From Terriglobia bacterium (GTDB lineage: Bacteria > Acidobacteriota > Terriglobia > Bryobacterales > Bryobacteraceae): a stretch of 64,000 bases of DNA. The translations under genes and the position numbers were made by a program. The notes beneath the pieces are model-generated. The model did not search any database and was not told the origin of the DNA. It saw only the letters and a list, made by a program, of their open reading frames with translations. How positions within the stretch are numbered: the stretch's first letter is position 1; every line of letters begins with the position of its first letter. This document shows positions 26,901 through 34,804 of this stretch, one piece after another. The stretch spans positions 1 to 64,000 of the forward strand of contig JAIQFE010000011.1 of assembly GCA_020073445.1 (NCBI GenBank). Reading direction: 5' to 3'.

Positions 26901-27640
26901 GGCGGATTACGATTGCGGGGACGTTTGCCTACATCCTGACGGATCGAGGGCTTGTCGTCGTAGATATTGCGAATCCGGGGCAGCCGAAGGTGACGGCGCA
27001 GATCGGCGCACCGGATTTGGTCGATCCGCGAGGCGTCGCCGTGCAGTTTCGATACGCGTTCGTTGTGGATCGCGAGGGGCTGAAGGTGCTCGACGTGACG
27101 TCGCTGGCGAATCCGCGGATTGTGCGAGGAGCGAAGCTCGCGTTAAGTGACGCGCGCAATCTCTACATCGCGCGAACGTATGCCTATGTGGCCGGTGGCA
27201 GCCAAGGCTTGGTGATCGTGGACGTGGAGAGGCCTGAGAAACCCGTCATCGACCAGGTGTTCAACGCGGGTGGGGCGATTCACGACACCAACGATGTAAA
27301 GCTCGGCATGACCGCGGCGAGCGCGTTCGCTTATCTGGCGGATGGCTCTGGAGGCATGCGCATAATTCAGCTCTTCGCGCCGAGCGACAATCCCAATTAC
27401 CTCGGGTTCAGCCCGCGGCCCACGCCGAAGTTGATTGCAACGTATCGCACCCGCGGGCCGGCGTTGGCGATTTCGAAAGGCGTCGATCGCGATCGAGCGG
27501 TGGATGAAAGCGGCAATCAAGTGGCGGTGTTCAATCGCAGAGGGTCTCGGCCACTGAACAAGCAGGAAGCCGAGCGGCTCTTCTTGCGCAACGGCCAGGT
27601 TTATACGGTGACGAACGCGCCGCCGACTCCACCCCGTTAA
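23963..27640 (+). CDS. Decaheme c-type cytochrome with C-terminal LVIVD beta-propeller
   Basis: A 1225-residue exported protein. A signal peptide ([20 protein letters not shown]) lacks a lipobox. Ten CxxCH haem motifs begin at Cys 42, 64, 138, 300, 357, 495, 522, 632, 643 and 749, with many additional His as distal ligands. Residues about 790-1170 hold at least six LVIVD-type repeats, for example [34 protein letters not shown] and [17 protein letters not shown], which form a beta-propeller. Haem module and propeller suggest a surface or periplasmic electron-transfer protein with a binding face. It is translationally coupled to the barrel gene upstream. Its TAA overlaps that of the convergent periplasmic decaheme gene at TTAA (27637-27640). 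The electron acceptor or donor is unknown. Confidence 0.85.
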   Translation: MSVSVSKSISIAAVAGGVTLFAALALLPAQSPGETERNSAGCISCHGLTEAPSMHTTGTVQLGCIDCHGGKGDVTRPAGSDMRAYERAKHEAHPKSRNSAYADSSANPVRPYTDWLKEDKEYIRFINPGDLRVVDETCGNCHAREARAVQTSMMTHGGMLWQAALYNNGGYPYKNARFGESYSPDGLPQRVTMPEAPSNELTRTKGILPYLDPLNRWEVSQPGNILRVFERGGEARAEAGNPNGGSRPGLPDDKLSDRGLGTLLRTDPVFLGLQKTRLLDPLLSLPGTNDHPGDYRHSGCTACHVIYANDRNPAHSGPYAAYGNQGRSAQMDPTIPKNEPGHPIKHELTRAIPTSQCIVCHIHPGTNMVASYLGYIWWDSETDGAKMYPAKQHDPTDSERLESWMKNPQNAAARGLWGDLDFLEKTGTPEFNAQLQNTQFADFHGHGWVFRAVYKRDRKGNLLDAEDRVVPPDDKNKFQDAVHLKDIHLEKGMHCTDCHFERDSHGNGNLYGETRNAVEIDCVDCHGTVKSKANLRTSAAAAPTGGTDLSLLRTASGQRRFYQQDGKIYQRSNLDPAKSWEVVQVVDSITPGNPHYSEASRLAKTLLKDGNTWGSAPGDEKQLAHGNDRMTCYACHSSWTTSCFGCHLPMRANAKSAALHNEGTQTRNYTSYNFEVLRDDIYMLGVDGTVTGNRIAPTRSTCAVVVSSQNANRDWTYYQQQTISAEGFSGFGFSSYYPHTVRAKETKTCTSCHISRDGDNNAWMAQLLMQGTNLVNMMGRYAYVAEGSKGFDAVTVAEHDDPPAVFGSDLQKIAYPADFAKVEKHGREIEEADHHAGNVLDLQLRGEYLYAALGKGGFRIYDVANIDNKNFSEKMTTAPVSPVGQGFYLKTKYATAVASPSTLAVDPLRAHIPENEEQPAALMYGFLYVADREEGLIVVGDPDLKSRSPGVLTLLDGNPRNNFLKRAATFNPGGVLTGARRITIAGTFAYILTDRGLVVVDIANPGQPKVTAQIGAPDLVDPRGVAVQFRYAFVVDREGLKVLDVTSLANPRIVRGAKLALSDARNLYIARTYAYVAGGSQGLVIVDVERPEKPVIDQVFNAGGAIHDTNDVKLGMTAASAFAYLADGSGGMRIIQLFAPSDNPNYLGFSPRPTPKLIATYRTRGPALAISKGVDRDRAVDESGNQVAVFNRRGSRPLNKQEAERLFLRNGQVYTVTNAPPTPPR

Positions 27641-28785
27641 CGAACGAAGTCCAAGATCGTATGCACGCTCGAGGCCGGCTTCGCTTTCGACCAGTCGTGA
27701 TAGTCGTGGCACTCCGAGCAACGCGTATCTGCTGCTGTACGTCCGCCGCTGTGGCATTTCTGGCAGGTCGCGATGCCGGGCAGCAGCACGTCGGCAGTGT
27801 AGTTACTGGTTTTGGCTTGAGCGTGACACTCGGTACAGGTCACTAGCTGGTGTGCATTGTGATCGAACTTGGCGTGGGTCATCCATCGGACCAGGATCGC
27901 CGATTTCAGAATGTCCGGACGAGCCTCCGGAGCCGGGTACGTCAGCACGTGGCATTCCTTACAGGTTTTCTGCCACAGGAGGCGCTCGGCTTCCTCCACA
28001 CTCTGCGCGAGCATTCCTTGATTGCGAACTACAAAATCGTGGACGGTTTTGGTGTCCTGATGCGGCGCAGGCTGGGCGAAGCGGCTATCAAACACCAGTG
28101 GATGGCAGCTGGCGCAGTGCTGCGCATAGGTGACCGGGGCCATCGGCGCATTGGGTGAGTGCGAAACCGGCTGGTGGCAATCCACACATTGAAGCTGCCG
28201 CACGGTCCCGTTGGGACCCTTGAGATCGGGCTTCATGTGCACCTGGTGGCTGAGCTTGATCGTTCCAGGATCGGCTGCGTGCCCCGGCCGCACTGCGGCG
28301 AACTCCGGATGTCCGTTGTTAAATGACGATATGCCGGCGGCGAATTGGGTTTTCCCGTCGGCGGTTTTGAGGCTGCGGTGGCACTGGGTGCACGATGCCT
28401 GGCTGGTATCGGCCAATCGGAAAGCCCCCTGATGTTCGATGTGGCAGGACGTGCAAGCCGGCGTGAAGGTTTGCTTGGCTTGATGGATCGGCGCATTGTG
28501 GCAGGACTGGCATGCGGTCTCGGTCACTTTGGTTCCGAAACCGCCCGAGGGCACGTGGCAGGACGAGCAATTGCTTGTCAGGATCAAGTGCCCGTGAGCC
28601 AGAGGGCCTGCGTTGAACGCGCTTTGCTTACCAGTAAGGGCTCCCCAGCCTAGCCAAGCGACCCCTATGCTCACAGCGGCAATGCTTAGTGTGCGCTTCC
28701 AGCGGGGAATGGGATACGTCCGCTTGAAGTAATTCAAGTCGATGCGCTGAGCGAGCTTTTTGGTAGTTCTGGTTCGTCCCGCCAT
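27637..28785 (-). CDS. Membrane-anchored decaheme c-type cytochrome
   Basis: A 382-residue cytochrome. The N-terminus is cytoplasmic and basic, then one uncleaved membrane helix ([19 protein letters not shown], about 32-50), then a periplasmic domain with ten CxxCH motifs starting at Cys 73, 92, 111, 132, 200, 224, 275, 317, 341 and 356. The tight spacing and the extra His (HQVHMKP, FDHNAHQ) resemble class III/c3-type cytochromes with bis-His haems. It is the last gene of a four-gene operon, 3 nt after the haem-b-like membrane gene. This points to a role as periplasmic acceptor of electrons leaving the membrane, perhaps relaying them to the second decaheme protein encoded tail-to-tail with it. 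Confidence 0.88.
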   Translation of the reverse strand: MAGRTRTTKKLAQRIDLNYFKRTYPIPRWKRTLSIAAVSIGVAWLGWGALTGKQSAFNAGPLAHGHLILTSNCSSCHVPSGGFGTKVTETACQSCHNAPIHQAKQTFTPACTSCHIEHQGAFRLADTSQASCTQCHRSLKTADGKTQFAAGISSFNNGHPEFAAVRPGHAADPGTIKLSHQVHMKPDLKGPNGTVRQLQCVDCHQPVSHSPNAPMAPVTYAQHCASCHPLVFDSRFAQPAPHQDTKTVHDFVVRNQGMLAQSVEEAERLLWQKTCKECHVLTYPAPEARPDILKSAILVRWMTHAKFDHNAHQLVTCTECHAQAKTSNYTADVLLPGIATCQKCHSGGRTAADTRCSECHDYHDWSKAKPASSVHTILDFVR

Positions 28786-28788
28786 GCA

Positions 28789-29586
28789 TCAGTACCTCAG
28801 CGCCATGACGGCATGGATCCCGCCGAGGACCAACAATGCGATCGAGAGCGGGACGTGCACCAGCAGCCACGCATGCAGCCAGTGATACATGCGCCGCTGG
28901 CGGCTAAGCTGGCGCTCCTCTTCGCAGATATTCTCCAGATCCTCCAAAGCTGGATGTAACGCTATTGGAATGTTCCGGCGCAGCGATTCGAAGACCGGCG
29001 ACTCCATAGTCTCGGGAGCTTCGAGAAATGGGCGTATGGAACTCGCGTAGGTTTCGCGAAATCGAACTTTGTCATCGTGCTCGGCTTCGACTGCGAGGGT
29101 GCCCACCAGCTGTTCCGCTTCCTCGCGAAGCTGCGCGCGCACGTGCGGAATTTCTTCATAAATCGTCTCCATCGGAACGCGCGTGGTGATCATTCGCGGA
29201 AGATAGTGTTGGAGAATCGCTCCCAGGATGCCGCTCGCGACGACAATGAGCAGAAGCACCATCAGCACGGCTGTAAGCGCACCGCGATAAGCAAAGCCTG
29301 AATGGAATAGGATCAGCGGCAACGTGAGCACCCCCAGCCACAGATGCCCGCGCATCCACGTCGACGCGCGACCGAGTCGCCATACTGGCACTTTCTTGCG
29401 CACGCCGAGCAGTCCCTCGAACAGCATCACCGCATAGCCGGCGATTCCGAACGCCAGGCCGATCACAGTGCCGCCGCGCGGCCCGCCAGGTGTTCGCAGG
29501 GCGTACGCCACGTAGATGATCGACGTCGCCAGGAACGCTACGATGGTCCCTGCCAGCCACGGCCGATGTGTGCGGTCAATGCGCAT
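28789..29586 (-). CDS. Haem-b-type integral membrane protein of the redox operon
   Basis: A 265-residue membrane protein with about five hydrophobic helices: LAGTIVAFLATSIIYVAYAL, VIGLAFGIAGYAVMLFEGLL, HLWLGVLTLPLILFHSGF, ALTAVLMVLLLIVVASGILG and, after a 110-residue hydrophilic loop, WLHAWLLVHVPLSIALLVLGG. Several His sit in or at the ends of helices (H-L-W-L, L-F-H-S, H-W-L-H, V-H-V-P, GGIHAVMAL), as in diheme cytochromes b that exchange electrons with quinol. I assign haem b from this pattern, not from a named family. It is flanked within 3-4 nt by the iron-sulfur gene upstream and the decaheme gene downstream, so it is the likely membrane link between them. Confidence 0.75.
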   Translation of the reverse strand: MRIDRTHRPWLAGTIVAFLATSIIYVAYALRTPGGPRGGTVIGLAFGIAGYAVMLFEGLLGVRKKVPVWRLGRASTWMRGHLWLGVLTLPLILFHSGFAYRGALTAVLMVLLLIVVASGILGAILQHYLPRMITTRVPMETIYEEIPHVRAQLREEAEQLVGTLAVEAEHDDKVRFRETYASSIRPFLEAPETMESPVFESLRRNIPIALHPALEDLENICEEERQLSRQRRMYHWLHAWLLVHVPLSIALLVLGGIHAVMALRY

Positions 29587-29590
29587 CTCG

Positions 29591-31732
29591 TTATCCGGAA
29601 ATTACGTGCTTGAAGAACTGATTCGGGTCCACGCGATGCGCCGCGTCGTGCGGGCAGGCGTACACGCAGCTCGGTTCGGCGTGATCAGTACAGAGATCGC
29701 AGGAAGTTGCCTTCTGCTTGGTCACCACGGCTCGTTTGCCAGGTGCGTCGGGATTCTCGATGTTCACTTCGAACGGATGGAGCGTAATGTTGCCATAGGG
29801 GCAGTTCTTGGCGCACAGTCCGCAACCGATGCACCAGTCTTCGATGATGACTTCGAGCGACTGGCGGCGTCGAATAGAGCCCACCGGACATCCCACCATG
29901 CACAGCGGGTCGCGGCACTGACGGCAGGAGGTCGCCACCAGATAGTTCTCAAACCGCAGGCCTTCGCGGATGAGGCGCGTGACGCCGTCATGTGCATCGG
30001 CGCACGCGCGCACGCACGAATCGCAACGTGTGCACTTTTCGAGATCCAAAACCAGGAGGCTCTGCGCTTCCATGAGCCCCTGGGCCAGAAAACGATCAAG
30101 TGGGATATCGGTCGATTGCTTCAAGCGCTGGCGATTCTGCTCCAGATGCTCTGCGGCGACCTCTTCCAGGCTGCGGCGGATATCTGGGAACGAGTCCATC
30201 ATGCGCTGGAAGTCCTGAGCTTCGATGCGGACCACCTCCACGTGATCGAGCGCCGAACACGTGGCCGTACGGCGTCCGCCGCCCCCTGCGTCCATCCCCA
30301 GCAGGCCGATCTCGCCGAAATAGCCACCGCGACCCAGGTAGTTGAGCACCAACTCACCCTGCGGATGGTCCTCGGCTACCTTCACGAAGCCGATGCGAAT
30401 CAGATAGAAGCTGTCGGCGATGTCGCCCTGGCGGCAGATGATGTCGCCCTTTCCGAATCGTACGAGCTCCACGCGATCGCGCAAAGAATCGATGAACTCG
30501 GGCGTCAGCGAAGCGAACAGCGGGACGTTCTTGAGATGATCTTCGAGCGCGCGTCGTTTGTAATTCTCATCCAGGCGACCTTTGATGTTCTTGTTGCGCT
30601 GCATGATATCGAGCACGTTCCGCAACATTTCGTACATGGTGCAGTCCGTCGCCGCGCGCACCGTAGCCGAGCGCGGATATAGACTCATGCAGGTCATCTC
30701 GCCGAACAGATCGCCGGGGCCAAGCTCGGCGACCGGATTGTCGTACGGCAGATCCACGGAGGCATCAATCGGAATGGTGCGACGGTTGACCTCTCCCTCA
30801 CGTCGATCCTGTTTCCGGCCCAGCAGCTTGCTGCCCAGGCGCTGGAAGAATCCCGAAGCGCCGCCTTCGGTGTGAACGTGCGCGATTGGCGTCGAGAGAA
30901 ATACCTGAGCTGTGCCGTCCAAAATGTAGAACGCCGTGGATCCGTACTCGCCTTCGCGGCAGATGATGTCGCCTGCGCGAAAAGTGCGCTTGACCACGGC
31001 GTTCCGGTTAAGTTCCAGGAACGTCCCCGAAACCTTCTGGAAGTAGGGGAGCTTGAGCAGGTCCTCGACCTCGGCTGGTTCACCGCCGAGCTCTGTCTGC
31101 ACCACGAACTTGTTGGTGAGCGCGCCAGTGGGGCAGGAGACCACGCACTCGCCACAGGAAACGCAGGTCGAGTTGCCCATCGGTTTATTCAGATCGAAGG
31201 CGATTCCCGCGTTGAAACCCTTGCCGCGCCGGCCCAGCACGAAGTTGTTGCGGATCTCGCCGCAGCCGCGAATGCAGCGGTCGCAGAGAATGCAAGCCTC
31301 GTGATCCACGGCGATAGCGAGCGACGAATCGTCCTGCCCGCGCGGCGAGAGGCGCTTTGAGAATCGTGACCCGCTCAGGCCTTCCTGGCGCGCCAGCGTT
31401 TCGAGCTCGCAATCGCCCGACTGGCTCTGGCGAGCGCACGGCGAAGGATGATCGGCCATCAGCAGTTCGAGCAGAGTGCGCCGTACGTTGCGCACCTTGT
31501 CGGAGTTCGTGGCGACGGTCATGCCTTCTTCGGCGGGCCGAATGCAGGACGCACTCAGGACGCGTCCGCCCGCTTCCACAACGCACAGGCGGCAGACACC
31601 CACGGGTGTTTCGTTCTGTTGATGGCACAGAGTGGGAATGGCAATGCCCTGGAGACGCGCTGCGTCGAACACCGTCGTCCCGCTGGGAACGGTGACCGCC
31701 TGCCCGTCGATGGTTAAGTGAAGATCACCCAT
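29591..31732 (-). CDS. NuoG-N/DmsB-like iron-sulfur protein with two cNMP-binding domains
   Basis: A 713-residue cytoplasmic protein with a composite layout. Residues 1-80 are a plant-type [2Fe-2S] domain (Cys 36, 47, 50, 63), and 85-115 a NuoG-type His-Cys3 cluster segment. Residues 145-205 hold two [4Fe-4S] clusters (CILCDRCIRGC, CVSCGECVVSCPTG). Residues about 248-385 and 405-530 are two CRP/PKA-type cyclic-nucleotide-binding domains; the phosphate-binding cassettes read FGEMTCMSLYPRSATVRA and FGEIGLLG...RRTATC, with Gly, Glu and Arg kept. Residues 564-700 are a DmsB-like domain with four Cys clusters. It should carry electrons from the NuoEF protein to the membrane partner, with nucleotide-binding domains placed exactly between the two iron-sulfur halves. 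Confidence 0.88.
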   Translation of the reverse strand: MGDLHLTIDGQAVTVPSGTTVFDAARLQGIAIPTLCHQQNETPVGVCRLCVVEAGGRVLSASCIRPAEEGMTVATNSDKVRNVRRTLLELLMADHPSPCARQSQSGDCELETLARQEGLSGSRFSKRLSPRGQDDSSLAIAVDHEACILCDRCIRGCGEIRNNFVLGRRGKGFNAGIAFDLNKPMGNSTCVSCGECVVSCPTGALTNKFVVQTELGGEPAEVEDLLKLPYFQKVSGTFLELNRNAVVKRTFRAGDIICREGEYGSTAFYILDGTAQVFLSTPIAHVHTEGGASGFFQRLGSKLLGRKQDRREGEVNRRTIPIDASVDLPYDNPVAELGPGDLFGEMTCMSLYPRSATVRAATDCTMYEMLRNVLDIMQRNKNIKGRLDENYKRRALEDHLKNVPLFASLTPEFIDSLRDRVELVRFGKGDIICRQGDIADSFYLIRIGFVKVAEDHPQGELVLNYLGRGGYFGEIGLLGMDAGGGGRRTATCSALDHVEVVRIEAQDFQRMMDSFPDIRRSLEEVAAEHLEQNRQRLKQSTDIPLDRFLAQGLMEAQSLLVLDLEKCTRCDSCVRACADAHDGVTRLIREGLRFENYLVATSCRQCRDPLCMVGCPVGSIRRRQSLEVIIEDWCIGCGLCAKNCPYGNITLHPFEVNIENPDAPGKRAVVTKQKATSCDLCTDHAEPSCVYACPHDAAHRVDPNQFFKHVISG

Positions 31733-31741
31733 ATACAGATC

Positions 31742-33448
31742 TCACGCGACCTCTCGCATGGGGCACACACCCTCCGGACAGCGATGCTCCAGAATGTGGG
31801 CTTCTACTTCCGGCCTGAAGTGCTTGATCACCGAAGTGATCGGCGAATGCGCAAACTGTCCCAGGCCACAAATGGACGCGAGCTTCATCGCTTCCGACAA
31901 CTCGTCCAGCAAGACCATGTCGGCGGCGGTCCCCTTGCCCTGGGTCCAGCCGATGAGGATGTCGGTCATCTTCTGCGAGCCGTTGCGGCAAGGGACACAC
32001 TTCCCGCAGGATTCGTTGCGAAAGAAACGAACCGCGTTCAGCGCCATATCGAGCATGCAGCGACCCTCGGCGCAAACTACGATGGCAGCCGATCCCATCA
32101 TCGAGCCCGCAGCCGCCAACGACTTGAAATCGATGTGGACGTCCACCATCGACGCAGGCAGATAGCCTGACGACGGACCAGACGGAGCGAACGCCTTCAG
32201 ACGTTTACCACCATCGATGCCGCCGCCGTGCTGAAAGATCACCTCTTCCATCGGCGTTCCCATCGGGATCAGATAGACGCCCGGTTTCTGGACATCGCCG
32301 CTCACGCCGACGAATTTCAGTCCGGCGCATCCGTTCACGCCCTGCGACTTGTACCAGTCGATTCCATTCACCAGGATTTGCGGCACATTGGCAAAAGTCT
32401 CCACATTGTTGAGAGCCGTGGGCTTGCCCCACAGGCCTTCGTAAACCGGAAACGGCGGCTTATTGCGCGGCTCGGCGCGCTTGCCTTCGATGGCTTCCAT
32501 CAGCGCGGTCTCTTCGCCGCAGATGTATCCGCCGGGGCTGACGAAAAGTTCAAGATCGAACGGAAGATCCGTACCGCACACGCGCGGTCCGAGCAGGCCA
32601 TTTTCATAACAATGGCGAATCTCTTCCGCGATGAGATGTTCCTGCGGTTCGTATTCGTGGCGGATGTAGAGAATCCCTTTGCGAGCCCCGGTCACCAGCC
32701 CGGCGAGAATCATGCCTTCGATCGCCAGGTGCGTCAGATGTCCCAGGATGAAGCGGTCTTTGATCGTGCCGGGCTCGCTTTCATCGGCATTGCAGATGAC
32801 GTACTTTTCGGTCGCGGGCGTCTTGCGCACGGCTTCCCATTTGACGCCGGTGGGGAATCCCGCACCGCCCAAGCCGGATAACCCGGCAGTTTTGAGCTGC
32901 GCGATCACGCCGTCAAAGTCGCGTGTCTCAGCAACCGTCCGCAGCGCTCCGTACCGTTCCGTGTTCTGGTAGGGATCCGCTGCCAATCCTGTCTTCCGCG
33001 GTTCTGGCGAAACCGCCGGAGGCTGACTGCCGCCCAGCGCGCTGATTGCGATCGCCTCGGCTTGCGGAGCGCTTACATGCCGAAACGAGTGATCGTTGAT
33101 GCGTACCGCGGGAGCGCCGTCGCATTGACCCAGGCAGGAGACATCGGTGATGGCGATATCACGATCGCTCATGGAACCGAACCGGCGCGACAGTTCTCCC
33201 CGCAGTTCGTCAGCGCCGCGCAGATGACACGACATATCCGCGCACACCTGAACCGTCACACGGGGCGGAGGGGAAAGATGGAAGTGAGGAAAGAAATCGG
33301 CGACGCCGTGAATGTGCGGCAACGAAATCTGCGAACGGCGCGAGAGAGCCTCCAGTTGATCGGCAGGCAGATAGCCGTACTGGCGCTGAATCTCCCTCAA
33401 GTCGTCGAAGAGCAAACCGTAATTATATCGGCAGAACCCCCCGATCAT
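31742..33448 (-). CDS. NuoE-NuoF fusion, NADH-oxidising diaphorase subunit
   Basis: A 568-residue fusion. Residues 1-120 are a NuoE-type thioredoxin-like [2Fe-2S] domain with Cys 69, 74, 105 and 109 (VQVCADMSC, SCLGQC). From about 150 it is NuoF: Gly-rich NADH loop SGLGGAGFPTGVKW, FMN region NADESEPGTIKDR, GGYICGEETALMEAIEG, and the [4Fe-4S] ligands in ESCGKCVPCRNG plus a later Cys. It would oxidise NAD(P)H via FMN, or run in reverse. The layout resembles HoxF/HydB-type diaphorases rather than complex I. ATG 33448 is chosen because the NuoE domain starts there; the frame runs on to 33676 but overlaps the divergent cytochrome. It is first of a four-gene operon with 3-9 nt spacings. Confidence 0.9.
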   Translation of the reverse strand: MIGGFCRYNYGLLFDDLREIQRQYGYLPADQLEALSRRSQISLPHIHGVADFFPHFHLSPPPRVTVQVCADMSCHLRGADELRGELSRRFGSMSDRDIAITDVSCLGQCDGAPAVRINDHSFRHVSAPQAEAIAISALGGSQPPAVSPEPRKTGLAADPYQNTERYGALRTVAETRDFDGVIAQLKTAGLSGLGGAGFPTGVKWEAVRKTPATEKYVICNADESEPGTIKDRFILGHLTHLAIEGMILAGLVTGARKGILYIRHEYEPQEHLIAEEIRHCYENGLLGPRVCGTDLPFDLELFVSPGGYICGEETALMEAIEGKRAEPRNKPPFPVYEGLWGKPTALNNVETFANVPQILVNGIDWYKSQGVNGCAGLKFVGVSGDVQKPGVYLIPMGTPMEEVIFQHGGGIDGGKRLKAFAPSGPSSGYLPASMVDVHIDFKSLAAAGSMMGSAAIVVCAEGRCMLDMALNAVRFFRNESCGKCVPCRNGSQKMTDILIGWTQGKGTAADMVLLDELSEAMKLASICGLGQFAHSPITSVIKHFRPEVEAHILEHRCPEGVCPMREVA

Positions 33449-33487
33449 TGTACTGAGGGCCGGGCATCGAGTATCGTGAGAGGAAAC

Positions 33488-34804
33488 ATGCGTGTTGCCG
33501 TTTGTTTGGTGCTCGGGTCCGGTGTGCTCTTTGCGCAGGCCGGGGAAACACCCAAATACACCGGCCCTGGATCGTGCGCTTCGCCCAGCTGCCATGGCGG
33601 GGTGCAGGTTCGAACCACCACTTCCGTGCAACAAAACGAGTACAGCACCTGGGTGGTCAAGGACAAACATGCGCACGCATTCGCGGTGCTGACCAATCCC
33701 GTGGCCACCCGAATGGCCAAGATTCTGGGGCCAGATAAGCTAGGATCGGCCAAGGCGGACACCGCTCCGAAATGCCTCGCTTGTCACGCCCTCAGCGTGC
33801 CTGAGGCGGACCGGGCCAGAACGTTCGATTCCACCGACGGCGTGAGTTGCGAATCCTGCCACGGACCGGCTTCGAACTGGCTGGGTCCGCATACCACCAA
33901 AGGCTGGACGCACGAACGTTCCGTCGCGGCGGGGATGCGCGATCTGCGGGATCCCGTGCATCGCGCCGAGAATTGCCTGACGTGCCACTTGGGCACTGCG
34001 GACAAAGCGGTGGATCACGAGATGATCGCCGCAGGACATCCGGATTTGTACTTCGAGCTCGCGTCGTTCACCGCAGCGATGCCGCGACACTGGATAGAGC
34101 ACGCTGCCGACGATCGCACGAAAGAGGATCCGTTCGCGGATGTTCGCATGCTCGCGGCCGGGCAGGCCGTGCAACTGCGCGAACAGTTGCAACGCGTCGC
34201 ACGCAACGCACAAGGCAACTCTTGGCCCGAATTTGCCGACCTGGACTGCTTTGCCTGCCACCACAGTCTGACTAACGCCGAGAATAGCTGGCGGCAGGAG
34301 CTGGGCTACGCCGGGCGCCGCGCGGGCAATCCGCCCTGGAATGTGTCGCGATACGCCGTGCTTCGCCAGATCGTGAACGAGATGGATCGCGAGAACGGAC
34401 GCCGGTTGGAGACGGAGGTCGACAAGCTCTACGCGATCATGAGCTCGGGAAACCCGGATCGCAATCAGGCCGCGGCACAGGCGCGGACCACGGCCGATGT
34501 CGCTGGCCGCATCGCGCAACAAATGTCGACTGCAGCGTTCGATCAGGCGCGCACTCAGCGTTTGCTCAAGGCCATTGCGGGCGACGGCGATTATATTTCG
34601 CGTCAGGGCGAGCGTGCCGCGGAGCAGGTGACGATGGCCCTTCAGTCCTTGTATCTGGCCTATTCCGCCCAGGCGCATCCGAACAACGATACGCAGATCC
34701 GCGCCGCGATCAAAGCTCTGTTTCAGCAAGTCGAAAATCCGTCAGCTTACAACGCTGCCAAGTTCGCAGAGCAAATGCGCGCACTCAAGCAGGTATTGCC
34801 GTGA
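33488..34804 (+). CDS. c554-like multihaem cytochrome
   Basis: A 438-residue exported cytochrome: signal peptide (RVAVCLVLGSGVLFAQAG), one C-x4-CH motif (C30-ASPS-CH) and four CxxCH motifs at Cys 96, 121, 163 and 254. The arrangement and the surrounding DKHAHAF, CESCHGPASNWL and AAGHPDLYFEL segments are those of the cytochrome c554/hydroxylamine-oxidoreductase-related family. The C-terminal 180 residues are helical and lack haem motifs. It is probably a periplasmic electron carrier, and may accept electrons from or donate to the decaheme proteins. ATG 33488 follows GAGAGGAAAC; a longer open frame from 33062 is antisense to NuoEF and rejected. It is divergent from the NuoEF operon (39 bp apart) and overlaps the next gene by 4 nt. 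Confidence 0.85.
   Translation: MRVAVCLVLGSGVLFAQAGETPKYTGPGSCASPSCHGGVQVRTTTSVQQNEYSTWVVKDKHAHAFAVLTNPVATRMAKILGPDKLGSAKADTAPKCLACHALSVPEADRARTFDSTDGVSCESCHGPASNWLGPHTTKGWTHERSVAAGMRDLRDPVHRAENCLTCHLGTADKAVDHEMIAAGHPDLYFELASFTAAMPRHWIEHAADDRTKEDPFADVRMLAAGQAVQLREQLQRVARNAQGNSWPEFADLDCFACHHSLTNAENSWRQELGYAGRRAGNPPWNVSRYAVLRQIVNEMDRENGRRLETEVDKLYAIMSSGNPDRNQAAAQARTTADVAGRIAQQMSTAAFDQARTQRLLKAIAGDGDYISRQGERAAEQVTMALQSLYLAYSAQAHPNNDTQIRAAIKALFQQVENPSAYNAAKFAEQMRALKQVLP

Noticed and set aside
29516-30682. 388-codon rightward open frame
   Set aside because: It is exactly antisense to the cNMP-binding iron-sulfur gene, whose clusters and domains are intact; the translation has no recognisable fold and is a by-product of high GC.
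33062-33487. N-terminal extension of the c554-like frame
   Set aside because: It is antisense to the NuoE domain; a signal peptide and ribosome site mark the true start at 33488.
33600-33620. GGTTCGAACC, resembling a tRNA T-loop
   Set aside because: It lies within the c554-like coding sequence and no acceptor or anticodon stems surround it.
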